Positions 23,098-29,988 of a DNA stretch of 33,114 bases are shown one piece after another. The DNA comes from an uncultured Lentisphaerota bacterium (GTDB lineage: Bacteria > Verrucomicrobiota > Kiritimatiellia > RFP12 > UBA1067). The stretch's first letter is position 1. Every line of letters begins with the position of its first letter. The stretch is taken from positions 1 to 33,114 of the forward strand of contig ONRL01000013.1 of the NCBI GenBank assembly GCA_900320225.1, read 5' to 3'. Position numbers and translations under genes: made by a program. Under the pieces are notes generated by a model. It ran no database searches. It saw only the letters and a list, made by a program, of their open reading frames with translations, and was not told where the DNA came from.

Positions 23098-23869
23098 CAA
23101 CCAGCCCAACTACGCGAAAATCGGATTCTTCATCCTCGCCGGCGTCGCCCTCGTCGTCGGCACGCTCGTCTACCTCGGCGGCGTGGGCGCCACGCAGCAC
23201 GAGTTCCTGGCCGAGACGCATTTCTCCTTCCCGGTTTCGGGACTCGACGTCGGCAGCGCCGTGAACTTCCGCGGCGTGCGCGTGGGATCCGTGCGGCGCA
23301 TCTCCTTCATCGGCGCGGAGTACGACGACATCGGCAACCCGCACGACCGCCGCCAGATCTACGTGGAGCTCGCGCTCGACAAGCGCCTCTTCCGCTTCGG
23401 CGGAAAGGAGGAGCACGTGAACGAGACGCTCGCGCGCCTCGTGGAGCGCGGCCTGCACGCCACCGTCTCGTCGTCGGGCGTGACCGGCCTCTCGAAGATC
23501 GAGCTCAACTTCCCGAAGATCCCGCGCGAGGACGAGAAGATCAGCTGGCGCCCGAAGTACATCGTGATTCCGCCCTCGCCGGCGTTTCTCCAGAGCGCGA
23601 CCGACTCCGTCACGCAGCTCCTCGACCAGCTCAACCGCATGGACTTCGTCGCGGCGTGGAGCAACGTGGTGGAGGTGACCGGCAGCGCGAACGTCTTCCT
23701 GCAGGACGTCACCTCGCTCATCCAGGCGCAGAAGGGGAACATGGGCGAGATCATGGACAACGTGCGCGAGGCGTCGATCGGCCTGCGCGCGTTCACGGAC
23801 GAGATCCGCGCCAACCCGGCCGCGCTCCTGCGCTCGTCCACGCCGGACCGGCTCGACGAGACGCGTTAA
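23087..23869 (+). CDS. mlaD: MCE-domain lipid-binding protein (MlaD-like)
   Basis: This 260-residue protein has an N-terminal membrane anchor (about 11-31) and one MCE domain (about 40-150) with FPVSGLDVGSAVNFRGVRVGSVRRISF and GLHATVSSSGVTGLSKIELNF. A helical C-terminal region follows (about 165-250), probably contributing to a hexameric channel as in other MCE proteins. ATG 23087 is chosen because GGAGG precedes it and the protein then begins just before the anchor. The separate MlaC and MlaA genes seen in other bacteria are not in the window. Confidence 0.9.
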   Translation: MAADNQPNYAKIGFFILAGVALVVGTLVYLGGVGATQHEFLAETHFSFPVSGLDVGSAVNFRGVRVGSVRRISFIGAEYDDIGNPHDRRQIYVELALDKRLFRFGGKEEHVNETLARLVERGLHATVSSSGVTGLSKIELNFPKIPREDEKISWRPKYIVIPPSPAFLQSATDSVTQLLDQLNRMDFVAAWSNVVEVTGSANVFLQDVTSLIQAQKGNMGEIMDNVREASIGLRAFTDEIRANPAALLRSSTPDRLDETR

Positions 23870-23875
23870 AGCGGT

Positions 23876-23904
23876 TTGCCACCGGCGACGGAAAATGGTA
23901 AACT
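23876..23904 (+). promoter_or_regulatory. Promoter of tpiA
   Basis: TTGCCA (23876-23881), a 17-bp spacer and TAAACT (23899-23904) preceded by TGG make a good extended -10 promoter just after the mlaD stop. TAAACTATTCG matches the S10 operon promoter exactly. Transcription would start near 23911, giving a leader of about 40 nt. Confidence 0.75.
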
Positions 23905-23950
23905 ATTCGCCGTTTTTCAAAAAGTCTTCAAACGAAAGGACAACAAAGAC

Positions 23951-24715
23951 ATGCGCAAGAAAATCATTGCGGGCAACTGGAAGATGAACATCAAGCCGTC
24001 CGAGACGGCCGCCCTCGTGAAGGGCATCGCGGACGCGACGAAGGACTACGCGAACGTGGACATCGTGTGCTGCACGCCGGCCATCGACGTCCCCGCCGCC
24101 GTCGCGGCGTGCGCCGGCACTGCGGTGCAGCCGGGCGCCGAGAACGCCCACTGGGAGGCCTCGGGCGCCTACACGGGCGAGATCTCCACCGGCATGCTCG
24201 TGGACGCGGGCGTGAAGTACGTGATCATCGGCCACTCGGAGCGCCGCCAGTACTTCGCGGAGACCGACGAGACGGTCAACAAGCGCGCGACCGCCGTCAT
24301 CAAGGCCGGCCTCACGGCCATCGTGTGCGTGGGCGAGACGCTCGCCGAACGCGACGCGGGCAAGGTCGAGGAAGTGATCGTGCGCCAGATGAAGGAGGGC
24401 CTCAAGGGCCTCTCCGCCGCGGACGCCGCGAACCTCGTGATCGCGTACGAGCCCGTGTGGGCGATCGGCACCGGCCGCACGGCCACGCCGGAGCAGGCGC
24501 AGGAAGTGCACGCCCTCATCCGCAAGACGCTCGGCGAGCTCGTGGGCGTGGACGCGGCCGAGGCCGTGCGCATCCAGTACGGCGGCTCGATGAAGCCCGG
24601 CAACGCGGCCGAGCTGCTCGCGCAGAAGGACATCGACGGCGGTCTAATCGGCGGCGCCGCGCTCAAGGCGGACAGCTTCGCGGCGATCATCGCCGCGGCC
24701 GCTGCCGCGCAGTAA
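23951..24715 (+). CDS. tpiA: Triosephosphate isomerase
   Basis: This 254-residue enzyme interconverts dihydroxyacetone phosphate and glyceraldehyde 3-phosphate. It opens MRKKIIAGNWKMN (N9, K11) and has the catalytic histidine in IIGHSERR (H94), the catalytic glutamate in AYEPVWAIGTG (E166) and the phosphate loop YGGSMKPGNA. Its length is standard. AAAGGA lies upstream of ATG 23951; a longer in-frame reading is rejected because it would run through the promoter and adds no family sequence. Confidence 0.98.
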   Translation: MRKKIIAGNWKMNIKPSETAALVKGIADATKDYANVDIVCCTPAIDVPAAVAACAGTAVQPGAENAHWEASGAYTGEISTGMLVDAGVKYVIIGHSERRQYFAETDETVNKRATAVIKAGLTAIVCVGETLAERDAGKVEEVIVRQMKEGLKGLSAADAANLVIAYEPVWAIGTGRTATPEQAQEVHALIRKTLGELVGVDAAEAVRIQYGGSMKPGNAAELLAQKDIDGGLIGGAALKADSFAAIIAAAAAAQ

Positions 24716-24722
24716 GGGCGTT

Positions 24723-25631
24723 ACGACCGATAAATCCAAAGGCATCCTCTGCCTGCTGACGTCGGCGTTCGCCTTCGCGGCCATGGGGATGTTCGTCCGC
24801 CTCGCCGATGATTTCGGCGGGGCGGTGTCGCCTTTTCAGAAGAGCTTCTTCCGGAACATCGTGGCCGTATTTGTGGCGGGGGCGCTGTTTCTGCGGGCGT
24901 GCGGCCGCGCAGGAGCGCGGCCCTCCCCCGTTCCGACCGGGAGGGTCGCGCTCCCGCGCGACCGTACGGGCTGGGCGGCGCTCGTGTGGCGCTCCATCTT
25001 CGGCACGATCGGCATCTTCGGGAACTTCTACGCGCTCAGCCACATCCCGCTCGGCGACGCCTGCATGCTGAACAAGCTTTCGCCGTTCGCGGCCGTGATC
25101 GCGAGCTGGCTGCTGCTCGGCGACCGCGTGACGGCGCGTCAGGGCGTGGCGGTGGCCATCGCCTTCGTCGGCGCGATGTTCGTGGTGAAGCCGGGGTTCG
25201 CCCTCGCGGGCGAGTCGACGGCGGCGCTCGCGGGCCTTGCGGGCGGCGTCTCGGCGGGGCTCGCGTACACGTGCGTGCGGCGTCTCGGCATCCTCAAGGT
25301 CGAGCCGAGCTTCATCGTGCTGTTCTTCAGCGCGTTCTCCACGCTCGCCACGCTGCCGTTCCTCCTGTTCGACTACCATCCGATGACGGGCGCGCAGGTG
25401 GCGATCCTGTTCGGCGCGGGCATCGCGGCCACGGTCGGCCAGTTCGGCATCACGGCGGCGTACCGCTTCGCGCGTCCGCGCGAGATCGCGGTCTACGACT
25501 ACGCGAACGTCGCCTTCGCCGCCGTGTTCGGGTTTCTCGTGTTCGGCCAGGTTCCGGACGCCTTCAGCTGGTTCGGCATCGCGATCATCGTCGCGATGGG
25601 CGTGTGGATGAACCGCCGCGCTGTCGACTGA
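24723..25631 (+). CDS. EamA/DMT-family membrane transporter, start codon unclear
   Basis: This is a ten-helix drug/metabolite-type permease with two EamA repeats. Typical pieces are FFRNIVAVFVAG, YALSHIPLGDACMLNKLSPFAAVIASWLLLGDRV and the second repeat ending FGQVPDAFSWFGIAIIVAMGVWMNRR. The substrate cannot be told. The first ATG (24783) would cut the first helix: an in-frame stretch upstream encodes the expected TDKSKGILCLLTSAFAFAA. No ATG, GTG or TTG exists there; ACG 24723 or GTT 24720 stand where a start is expected. I give the ACG as the coordinate; 24783 is the conservative alternative. Residues about 61-81 come from a palindromic repeat pair in the loop after helix 2. Confidence 0.8.
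   Translation, partial: TTDKSKGILCLLTSAFAFAAMGMFVRLADDFGGAVSPFQKSFFRNIVAVFVAGALFLRACGRAGARPSPVPTGRVALPRDRTGWAALVWRSIFGTIGIFGNFYALSHIPLGDACMLNKLSPFAAVIASWLLLGDRVTARQGVAVAIAFVGAMFVVKPGFALAGESTAALAGLAGGVSAGLAYTCVRRLGILKVEPSFIVLFFSAFSTLATLPFLLFDYHPMTGAQVAILFGAGIAATVGQFGITAAYRFARPREIAVYDYANVAFAAVFGFLVFGQVPDAFSWFGIAIIVAMGVWMNRRAVD
24903..24963. repeat. Inverted pair of palindromic units inside the EamA gene
   Basis: Unit one is GGCCGCGC-AGGA-GCGCGGCC (24903-24922) followed by CTCCC. Unit two is its inverse: GGGAG, then GGTCGCGC-TCCC-GCGCGACC (24944-24963). The two face each other across a short centre, as in paired REP elements. The whole is read in frame as a Pro/Arg/Gly-rich loop with PSPVPTGRVALP. 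Confidence 0.85.
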
Positions 25632-25639
25632 AAACGGGC

Positions 25640-25668
25640 TTGCCCGCGGGGCGTGTTTCGTGTATAAT
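25640..25668 (+). promoter_or_regulatory. Promoter of efp
   Basis: TTGCCC (25640-25645), a 17-bp spacer and a perfect TATAAT (25663-25668). The -35 overlaps a small CGGGC/GCCCG inverted repeat just after the transporter stop. Transcription would start near 25675, giving a leader of about 28 nt. Confidence 0.8.
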
Positions 25669-25702
25669 ACGCTCCAAGTTTTTCACAGAAAAGGAGCAAA
25701 AA

Positions 25703-26278
25703 ATGGGCGATGTAATCGGTGCGGGCGAACTGCACAAAGGCGTGAAGCTGCTGATCGACGGCGAACCGTGGGAAATCACGGAGTTCGACTTCTCGAAGCC
25801 TGGCAAGGGCCAGGCCATCTACAACTGCAAGCTGCGCAACATGATCACGGGCGGCGGCATGAGCCGCAGCTACCGTTCGGGCGACAAGTTCGAGCGTCCC
25901 GAGCTGCTGCAGCGGTCGGTCACGTATTCCTACGACGACGGTTCGGCGTTCGTGTTCACGGACGACAATTTCGAGGAGATCCGCGTGACCCCCGAGGTGA
26001 TGGGCGACAAGAAGTACTTCCTCATGGACGAGATGGAGGTGAAGGCGCTGTTCTTCAACGACAAGGTAATCGGCGTGGACCTCCCGCAGCTCGTCGAGCG
26101 CAAGGTGATCAAGGTCGAGCCCGGCGTGAAGGGCAACACCGCGAGCGGCAAGGTCACGAAGCCCGCCACGGTCGAGGGCGGCTACGTGTGCGCCGTGCCG
26201 CTCTTCATCAACGAAGGCGACGTGATCCGCATCAACACGGAGACGGGCGACTACAACGACCGCATCGCCACGAAGTAG
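25703..26278 (+). CDS. efp: Translation elongation factor P
   Basis: This 191-residue protein has the three-domain EF-P layout. The tip loop SKPGKGQA places the lysine that is modified in many bacteria at residue 35. Domain 3 has AVPLFINEGDVIRINTETGDYNDRI. EF-P relieves ribosome stalling at proline runs. A strong AAAAGGAG precedes ATG 25703. No lysine-modifying enzyme (EpmA, EpmB, YmfI) is seen nearby. A heptamer tract begins at its stop codon. Confidence 0.96.
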   Translation: MGDVIGAGELHKGVKLLIDGEPWEITEFDFSKPGKGQAIYNCKLRNMITGGGMSRSYRSGDKFERPELLQRSVTYSYDDGSAFVFTDDNFEEIRVTPEVMGDKKYFLMDEMEVKALFFNDKVIGVDLPQLVERKVIKVEPGVKGNTASGKVTKPATVEGGYVCAVPLFINEGDVIRINTETGDYNDRIATK

Positions 26279-26310
26279 TTGGTAGATGGTAGTTGGTAGA
26301 TGGTAGTGTG
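26276..26310 (+). repeat. Degenerate heptamer repeat tract 2 (TAGNTGG)
   Basis: Five heptamers run from the efp stop codon to just before galE: TAGTTGG, TAGATGG, TAGTTGG, TAGATGG, TAGTGTG. The efp stop TAG is the first three bases. The tract fills the whole gap and leaves galE without a clear ribosome site. Confidence 0.85.
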
Positions 26311-26312
26311 AT

Positions 26313-27335
26313 ATGAAGATACTGGTGACAGGAGGTGCGGGCTACATCGGTTCGCACACCACGTTGGAGCTCCTGAAGGCGGGCCACGACGCGGTGGTGG
26401 TGGACAATCTCTGCAACTCGTCGGAGGAGTCGCTCCGGCGCGTGGCGGAGCTTGCGGGCCGCGCCCCTAAGTTCTTCAAGCTCGACATCCGCGACGAGGC
26501 GGCGCTCGACCAGGTGGTCGCCGCCGAGGGCCCGTTCGACGCGACGATCCACTTCGCCGCGCTGAAGGCCGTGGGCGAGTCCACGCAGATTCCGCTGAAG
26601 TACTACGAGAACAACCTCGGGGGCACGTTCACGCTCCTGAAGGTGCTCGCGGCGCACAACTGCAAGAACATCGTGTTCTCCAGCTCCGCCACCGTCTACG
26701 GCCAGCCGCAGAGCGTGCCGATCCGCGAGGACTTCCCCACGCCCGGCTGCACGAACCCGTACGGCTGGACGAAGCTCATGATGGAGCAGGTGTTCCGCGA
26801 CGTGCAGAAGGCCGATTCGGAATGGAACACGGTGATCCTGCGCTACTTCAACCCGATCGGCGCGCACGAGAGCGGCCGCATCGGCGAGGACCCCGCGGGC
26901 ATCCCGAACAACCTCCTGCCGTACGTCGCGCAGGTGGCCGTGGGACGCCTCAAGGAATTGAGCGTGTTCGGCAACGACTACCCCACGCCGGACGGGACGG
27001 GCATCCGCGACTACATCCACGTCGTCGACCTCGCCATCGGCCACCTCCGCGCGATCGAGAAGCTCGCCGAGAAGCCCGGCTTCAAGGTGTACAATCTCGG
27101 CACCGGCAACGGCTACAGCGTGCTGCAGATCGTCCGGGCGTTCGAGGCCGCGAGCGGGCGCAAGGTGCCGTACGTGATCAAGCCGCGCCGCCCCGGCGAC
27201 GTCGCCGAGTGCTGGGCCGACCCCGCGCTCGCCGCGAAGGAGCTCAACTGGAAGGCGGAACGCGGCATCGAGCAGATGTGCGCGGACATCTGGCGCTGGC
27301 AGTCACAGAATCCCTACGGGTATCATGGACAGTGA
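26313..27335 (+). CDS. galE: UDP-glucose 4-epimerase
   Basis: This 340-residue enzyme interconverts UDP-glucose and UDP-galactose, feeding envelope polysaccharide synthesis. It has the NAD-binding GGAGYIG (residues 7-13), FSSSATVYG (122-130), the catalytic Tyr/Lys pair in YGWTK (Y150, K154), [12 protein letters not shown], and the C-terminal [13 protein letters not shown], all matching GalE. It begins 2 nt after a heptamer tract and has no evident Shine-Dalgarno site. Its stop codon lies in another heptamer tract. Confidence 0.96.
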   Translation: MKILVTGGAGYIGSHTTLELLKAGHDAVVVDNLCNSSEESLRRVAELAGRAPKFFKLDIRDEAALDQVVAAEGPFDATIHFAALKAVGESTQIPLKYYENNLGGTFTLLKVLAAHNCKNIVFSSSATVYGQPQSVPIREDFPTPGCTNPYGWTKLMMEQVFRDVQKADSEWNTVILRYFNPIGAHESGRIGEDPAGIPNNLLPYVAQVAVGRLKELSVFGNDYPTPDGTGIRDYIHVVDLAIGHLRAIEKLAEKPGFKVYNLGTGNGYSVLQIVRAFEAASGRKVPYVIKPRRPGDVAECWADPALAAKELNWKAERGIEQMCADIWRWQSQNPYGYHGQ

Positions 27336-27381
27336 ATAGATTATACAGTGAATAGATTATAGTGAATAGTGAACAGTTGAT
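27331..27381 (+). repeat. Degenerate heptamer repeat tract 3 (AGTGAAT)
   Basis: The units are AGTGAAT, AGATTAT, a two-base interruption AC, then AGTGAAT, AGATTAT, AGTGAAT, AGTGAAC, AGTTGAT. The galE stop TGA lies in the first unit. The tract occupies nearly all of the gap before the next gene and is strikingly AT-rich for this chromosome. Confidence 0.85.
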
Positions 27382-27389
27382 TAGGGTTG

Positions 27390-28235
27390 ATGGAGCGGTT
27401 GCCGGAGATATTGAATGCCTTTGAGCAGGCGCTGGAGCTGGAACGCGAGCTCGGGACGCGCACGGTCGAATGTGACCGTGCGCTTCTCTTGCCGCCCGCG
27501 CCGGGAGAGACGCGCTCCTGCGCGTCCGTTCCCGTGCGGCCGCGCGGGAGCGCGGCCCTCCCGACTGGGACAACGGGCGTCTCGCCCGTTGAAAAAACTG
27601 GGACAACGGGCGTCTCGCCCGTTGCACCACATGCGGCCCTCCCCACGGCGGCGGAGCTGACCGCGTGCACGCGGTGTGATCTGCACGGGCTCGGGCGCAC
27701 GCACGTCGTACCGGGGCAGGGAAACGCGAACGGCCCCGACTTCATGTTCGTGGGCGAGGCACCGGGCGCGGACGAAGACCGGCAGGGCCTCGCGTTCGTC
27801 GGCGCGGCCGGCCAGTTCCTCACGAAGATGATCGCCGCGATGGGCTACACGCGCGACCAGGTGTTCATCGCGAACATCTGCAAGTGCCGTCCGCCCAACA
27901 ACCGCACGCCCTCGCCGCCCGAGATGGCCGCGTGCGTGCCGTACCTGAAGCGGCAAATCGCGCTCGTCAAGCCGAAGTGCCTCATCCTCCTCGGCAACAC
28001 CGCGATGCGCGGGCTGTTCCCCGACATGTTCGTTCGTCGCGGCCAGTGGCACATGTACGGGGGCATTCCGGCCATCGGAACATTCCATCCCGCCTACATC
28101 CTGCGTTTCGATTCGGCGCATGACGCCGCCGGCCTCCGCAAGGCGAAGCTGGAGGTGTGGGACACGCTCAAGCTCGCCCTCGCGCGGCTCGGCAAGACGC
28201 CGCCCGCGATTCAAAAGAAAGGACAGACAACATGA
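27390..28235 (+). CDS. Family 4 uracil-DNA glycosylase
   Basis: This 281-residue protein removes uracil from DNA. It has the iron-sulfur cysteines C93 and C96 (CTRC), C166 and C182, with the 16-residue spacing of the last pair expected for family 4, the motif GEAPGADEDRQGLAFVGAAG (122-141) and the C-terminal GTFHPAYILR. The N terminus is unusual: residues about 38-85 are encoded by a cluster of palindromic repeats and read as low-complexity TGTTGVSPV repeats. ATG 27390 is chosen; TTG 27387 just before it is possible. The stop overlaps the next start (ATGA). Confidence 0.92.
   Translation: MERLPEILNAFEQALELERELGTRTVECDRALLLPPAPGETRSCASVPVRPRGSAALPTGTTGVSPVEKTGTTGVSPVAPHAALPTAAELTACTRCDLHGLGRTHVVPGQGNANGPDFMFVGEAPGADEDRQGLAFVGAAGQFLTKMIAAMGYTRDQVFIANICKCRPPNNRTPSPPEMAACVPYLKRQIALVKPKCLILLGNTAMRGLFPDMFVRRGQWHMYGGIPAIGTFHPAYILRFDSAHDAAGLRKAKLEVWDTLKLALARLGKTPPAIQKKGQTT
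27509..27624. repeat. Composite palindromic repeat cluster inside the glycosylase gene
   Basis: Four hairpins occur in a row. GACGCGC-TCCT-GCGCGTC (27509-27526) and GGCCGCGC-GGGA-GCGCGGCC (27538-27557, then CTCCC) form an inverted pair in the opposite order to the pair at 24903. Then come two exact copies of a different palindrome with 9-bp arms CAACGGGCG around TCT (27571-27591 and 27604-27624), 33 bp apart. The reading frame stays open throughout. Confidence 0.9.
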
Positions 28236-28564
28236 AGAAGATGATGATTGCAACCGCGTTGACGCTCTTCGCGCTTGCGGGCTGCCGCCAGAAGGACGTG
28301 CGCGACTTCGCGGTGGACGTTCCCGCGCTCTCGCAGGAGAACGAAGCCGCCGTCTCGGGCGCCATCCGCGTCGCGCTCGCCGGTTGCATCGGCGTCGACA
28401 TGTCCTCCGTCCAGTTCGATGCGGCGAATCACCGCGTGACGTTGCGGTACGACTCGATGCAGACCGCGAAGAAGAACCTCGAGTTCGCCATCGCCAAGGC
28501 CGGCTACGAGGCGAACGGCGTGAAGCCGGACCAGGTGCCCCGCGAGAAGCCCAATGCGAAGTAG
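28232..28564 (+). CDS. Small lipoprotein with HMA-like domain
   Basis: This 110-residue protein starts MKKMMIATALTLFALAGC, a lipoprotein signal with a lipobox ending at C18, so it is probably membrane-anchored. The rest (about 35-98, ending RVTLRYDSMQTAKKNLEFAIAKAGYEAN) has the beta-alpha pattern of a heavy-metal-associated ferredoxin-like fold, but the metal-binding CxxC pair is absent. Its role is unknown. ATG 28232 has AAAGGA upstream and overlaps the glycosylase stop. Confidence 0.75.
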   Translation: MKKMMIATALTLFALAGCRQKDVRDFAVDVPALSQENEAAVSGAIRVALAGCIGVDMSSVQFDAANHRVTLRYDSMQTAKKNLEFAIAKAGYEANGVKPDQVPREKPNAK

Positions 28565-28585
28565 CCGTGCGGCGAGGTGCGCCGG

Positions 28586-29533
28586 ATGACGACCCTTGCC
28601 AGCTGCGCCGAGGCGTTCGCCGCCGATCTCGCGCTCGCTCGCGGACTCGCGACGAAGACGGTGGAGGCATACGGACGCGACGTGCGCGCGTTCCTCGAGT
28701 TCCTCGCCGCACGCGGCAAGACGACGCCGGAGGCGCTCGTGCGCGCGGACGTGGCCGACCACGTCGGCGCCCTGCGCGCCGCCGGGCGCAAGGCGTCCAC
28801 GCGCGCGCGCGCCTTCGTGGCCGTGCGCGAGTTCCTCGCGTTCCTTGCGTCCACGCACGCGACGGCGCACGACCTCTCGGAGGGCTTGGAGGCGCCGAAG
28901 AAAAACCTCGTGCTGCCGCGCGTCCTCGACGAGTCGACGACGCTGAAGATCCTGCAGTCCGCGGACGGCGTCGCCCCGCGCGACCTGCGCGACCGCGCGA
29001 TGCTCGAGTTCCTCTACGGGTGCGGGCTGCGCGTGAGCGAGCTTTGCGGACTCGAACTGCAGGACGTGATCGCCGACGCCGGCGTGGTGCGCTGCCGCGG
29101 CAAGGGATCGAAGGAGCGCATCGTGCCGATTGGCTTGCCAGCGGCAAAGGCGCTGGCGCGCTACCTCGAATCGGCGCGCGAATCGTTCACGCGCGGCAAC
29201 GCGGCGGAGCGGCGGATTTTCCTCACGCGGCTCGGGCGGCCGTTCACGCGCATGGGCGTGTTCAAGATGCTGCGCGAGCGCGCGGCCGCGGCTGGCGTGG
29301 ACGCGAAGGCGGTGTCGCCGCACGTGCTGCGGCACTGCTTCGCGACGGATCTTCTCGCGCACGGCGCGGACATCCGCGCGATCCAGGAGATGCTCGGACA
29401 CGCCTCGATTGCGACCACGCAGATCTACACGCACGTGGACCGCGCGCGCCTCGATTCCGTCCACCGCACGTACCATCCGCGCGCGGATTTCCCGCCGGAG
29501 GGCCCCGTCGGCGGTCCGACCCCCGAAAAATAA
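28586..29533 (+). CDS. xerC: Xer-type tyrosine recombinase
   Basis: This 315-residue recombinase has an N-terminal SAM-like core-binding domain (1-100) and a catalytic domain with all expected residues: R149 (GLRVSEL), K173 (GKGSKER), H246 and R249 (HVLRH), H272 (GHASIATT) and Y281 (IYTHV). Length and motifs fit XerC/XerD, which resolve chromosome dimers at dif; which of the two cannot be decided. There are no phage genes or attachment repeats around it. ATG 28586 with GAGG 8 nt upstream is chosen over GTG 28577. Confidence 0.9.
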   Translation: MTTLASCAEAFAADLALARGLATKTVEAYGRDVRAFLEFLAARGKTTPEALVRADVADHVGALRAAGRKASTRARAFVAVREFLAFLASTHATAHDLSEGLEAPKKNLVLPRVLDESTTLKILQSADGVAPRDLRDRAMLEFLYGCGLRVSELCGLELQDVIADAGVVRCRGKGSKERIVPIGLPAAKALARYLESARESFTRGNAAERRIFLTRLGRPFTRMGVFKMLRERAAAAGVDAKAVSPHVLRHCFATDLLAHGADIRAIQEMLGHASIATTQIYTHVDRARLDSVHRTYHPRADFPPEGPVGGPTPEK

Positions 29534-29564
29534 GGAAAAATTTTAGGGAAAACGCATTTCGCGC

Positions 29565-29593
29565 TTGCAAATGCGCCGAAAAACCGCTATCAT
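29565..29593 (+). promoter_or_regulatory. Promoter of the HU gene
   Basis: TTGCAA (29565-29570), a 17-bp spacer and TATCAT (29588-29593), in the AT-richer gap after the recombinase gene. Transcription would start near 29600, giving a leader of about 45 nt with AAAAAGGAAAAA before the start codon. Confidence 0.75.
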
Positions 29594-29644
29594 ACACGGC
29601 GTAGCAGGGCATATCGTCCTTGCAGCAAAAAGGAAAAACATCAC

Positions 29645-29929
29645 ATGGCTAAGAAAGAAATCGTCCCGACCACCAAGAGTGGTATCATGGTCGCGCTCGC
29701 GGAGGCTGCCGGCATCACGAAGAAGCAGGCTGTCGCCGTGTACGAGAAGCTCCTTGACCTCGCCGTCAAGGGTGCGAAGCAGGAGGAGAAGGGCTACATG
29801 CTCCCTGGCCTCGGCAAGCTCGTCAAGAAGCAGCAGGCCGCTCGTACGGGCCGCAATCCCGCGACCGGCGAGACGATCAAGATCAAGGCGAAGAAGGTCG
29901 TGAAGTTCCGTCTCGCCAAGGCGAAGTAA
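29645..29929 (+). CDS. hup: HU-family DNA-binding protein
   Basis: This 94-residue basic protein has the HU/IHF fold: an N-terminal helical part (MVALAEAAGITKKQAVAVYEKLLDLAVKGAK) and the DNA-binding arm region GLGKLVKKQQAARTGRNPATGETIKIKAKKVVKF with the conserved RNPATGE tip. HU bends and compacts DNA. It is a single-gene unit with its own promoter and a strong terminator. Confidence 0.95.
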   Translation: MAKKEIVPTTKSGIMVALAEAAGITKKQAVAVYEKLLDLAVKGAKQEEKGYMLPGLGKLVKKQQAARTGRNPATGETIKIKAKKVVKFRLAKAK

Positions 29930-29954
29930 CTTCGCGTGCGACGATCAGTCGGAA

Positions 29955-29988
29955 CGGAGGCTCGGCATTGCCGAGTCTCCGTTTTTTT
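29955..29988 (+). terminator. Intrinsic terminator of the HU gene
   Basis: An 11-bp stem with one G-T pair (CGGAGGCTCGG with CCGAGTCTCCG, loop CATTG) is followed by seven T residues (29982-29988). This is the clearest intrinsic terminator in the window. The downstream promoter lies on top of it. Confidence 0.93.

Noticed and set aside
27571-27624. Two identical repeats 33 bp apart as a small CRISPR array
   Set aside because: There are only two copies, each is a full palindrome, the sequence between them is 12 bp, and the stretch is in frame within a gene. No cas genes are nearby.
28586-29533. Tyrosine recombinase as an integrase of a mobile element
   Set aside because: Length and motifs fit the housekeeping Xer proteins. 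No attachment repeats, phage genes or tRNA gene lie next to it.
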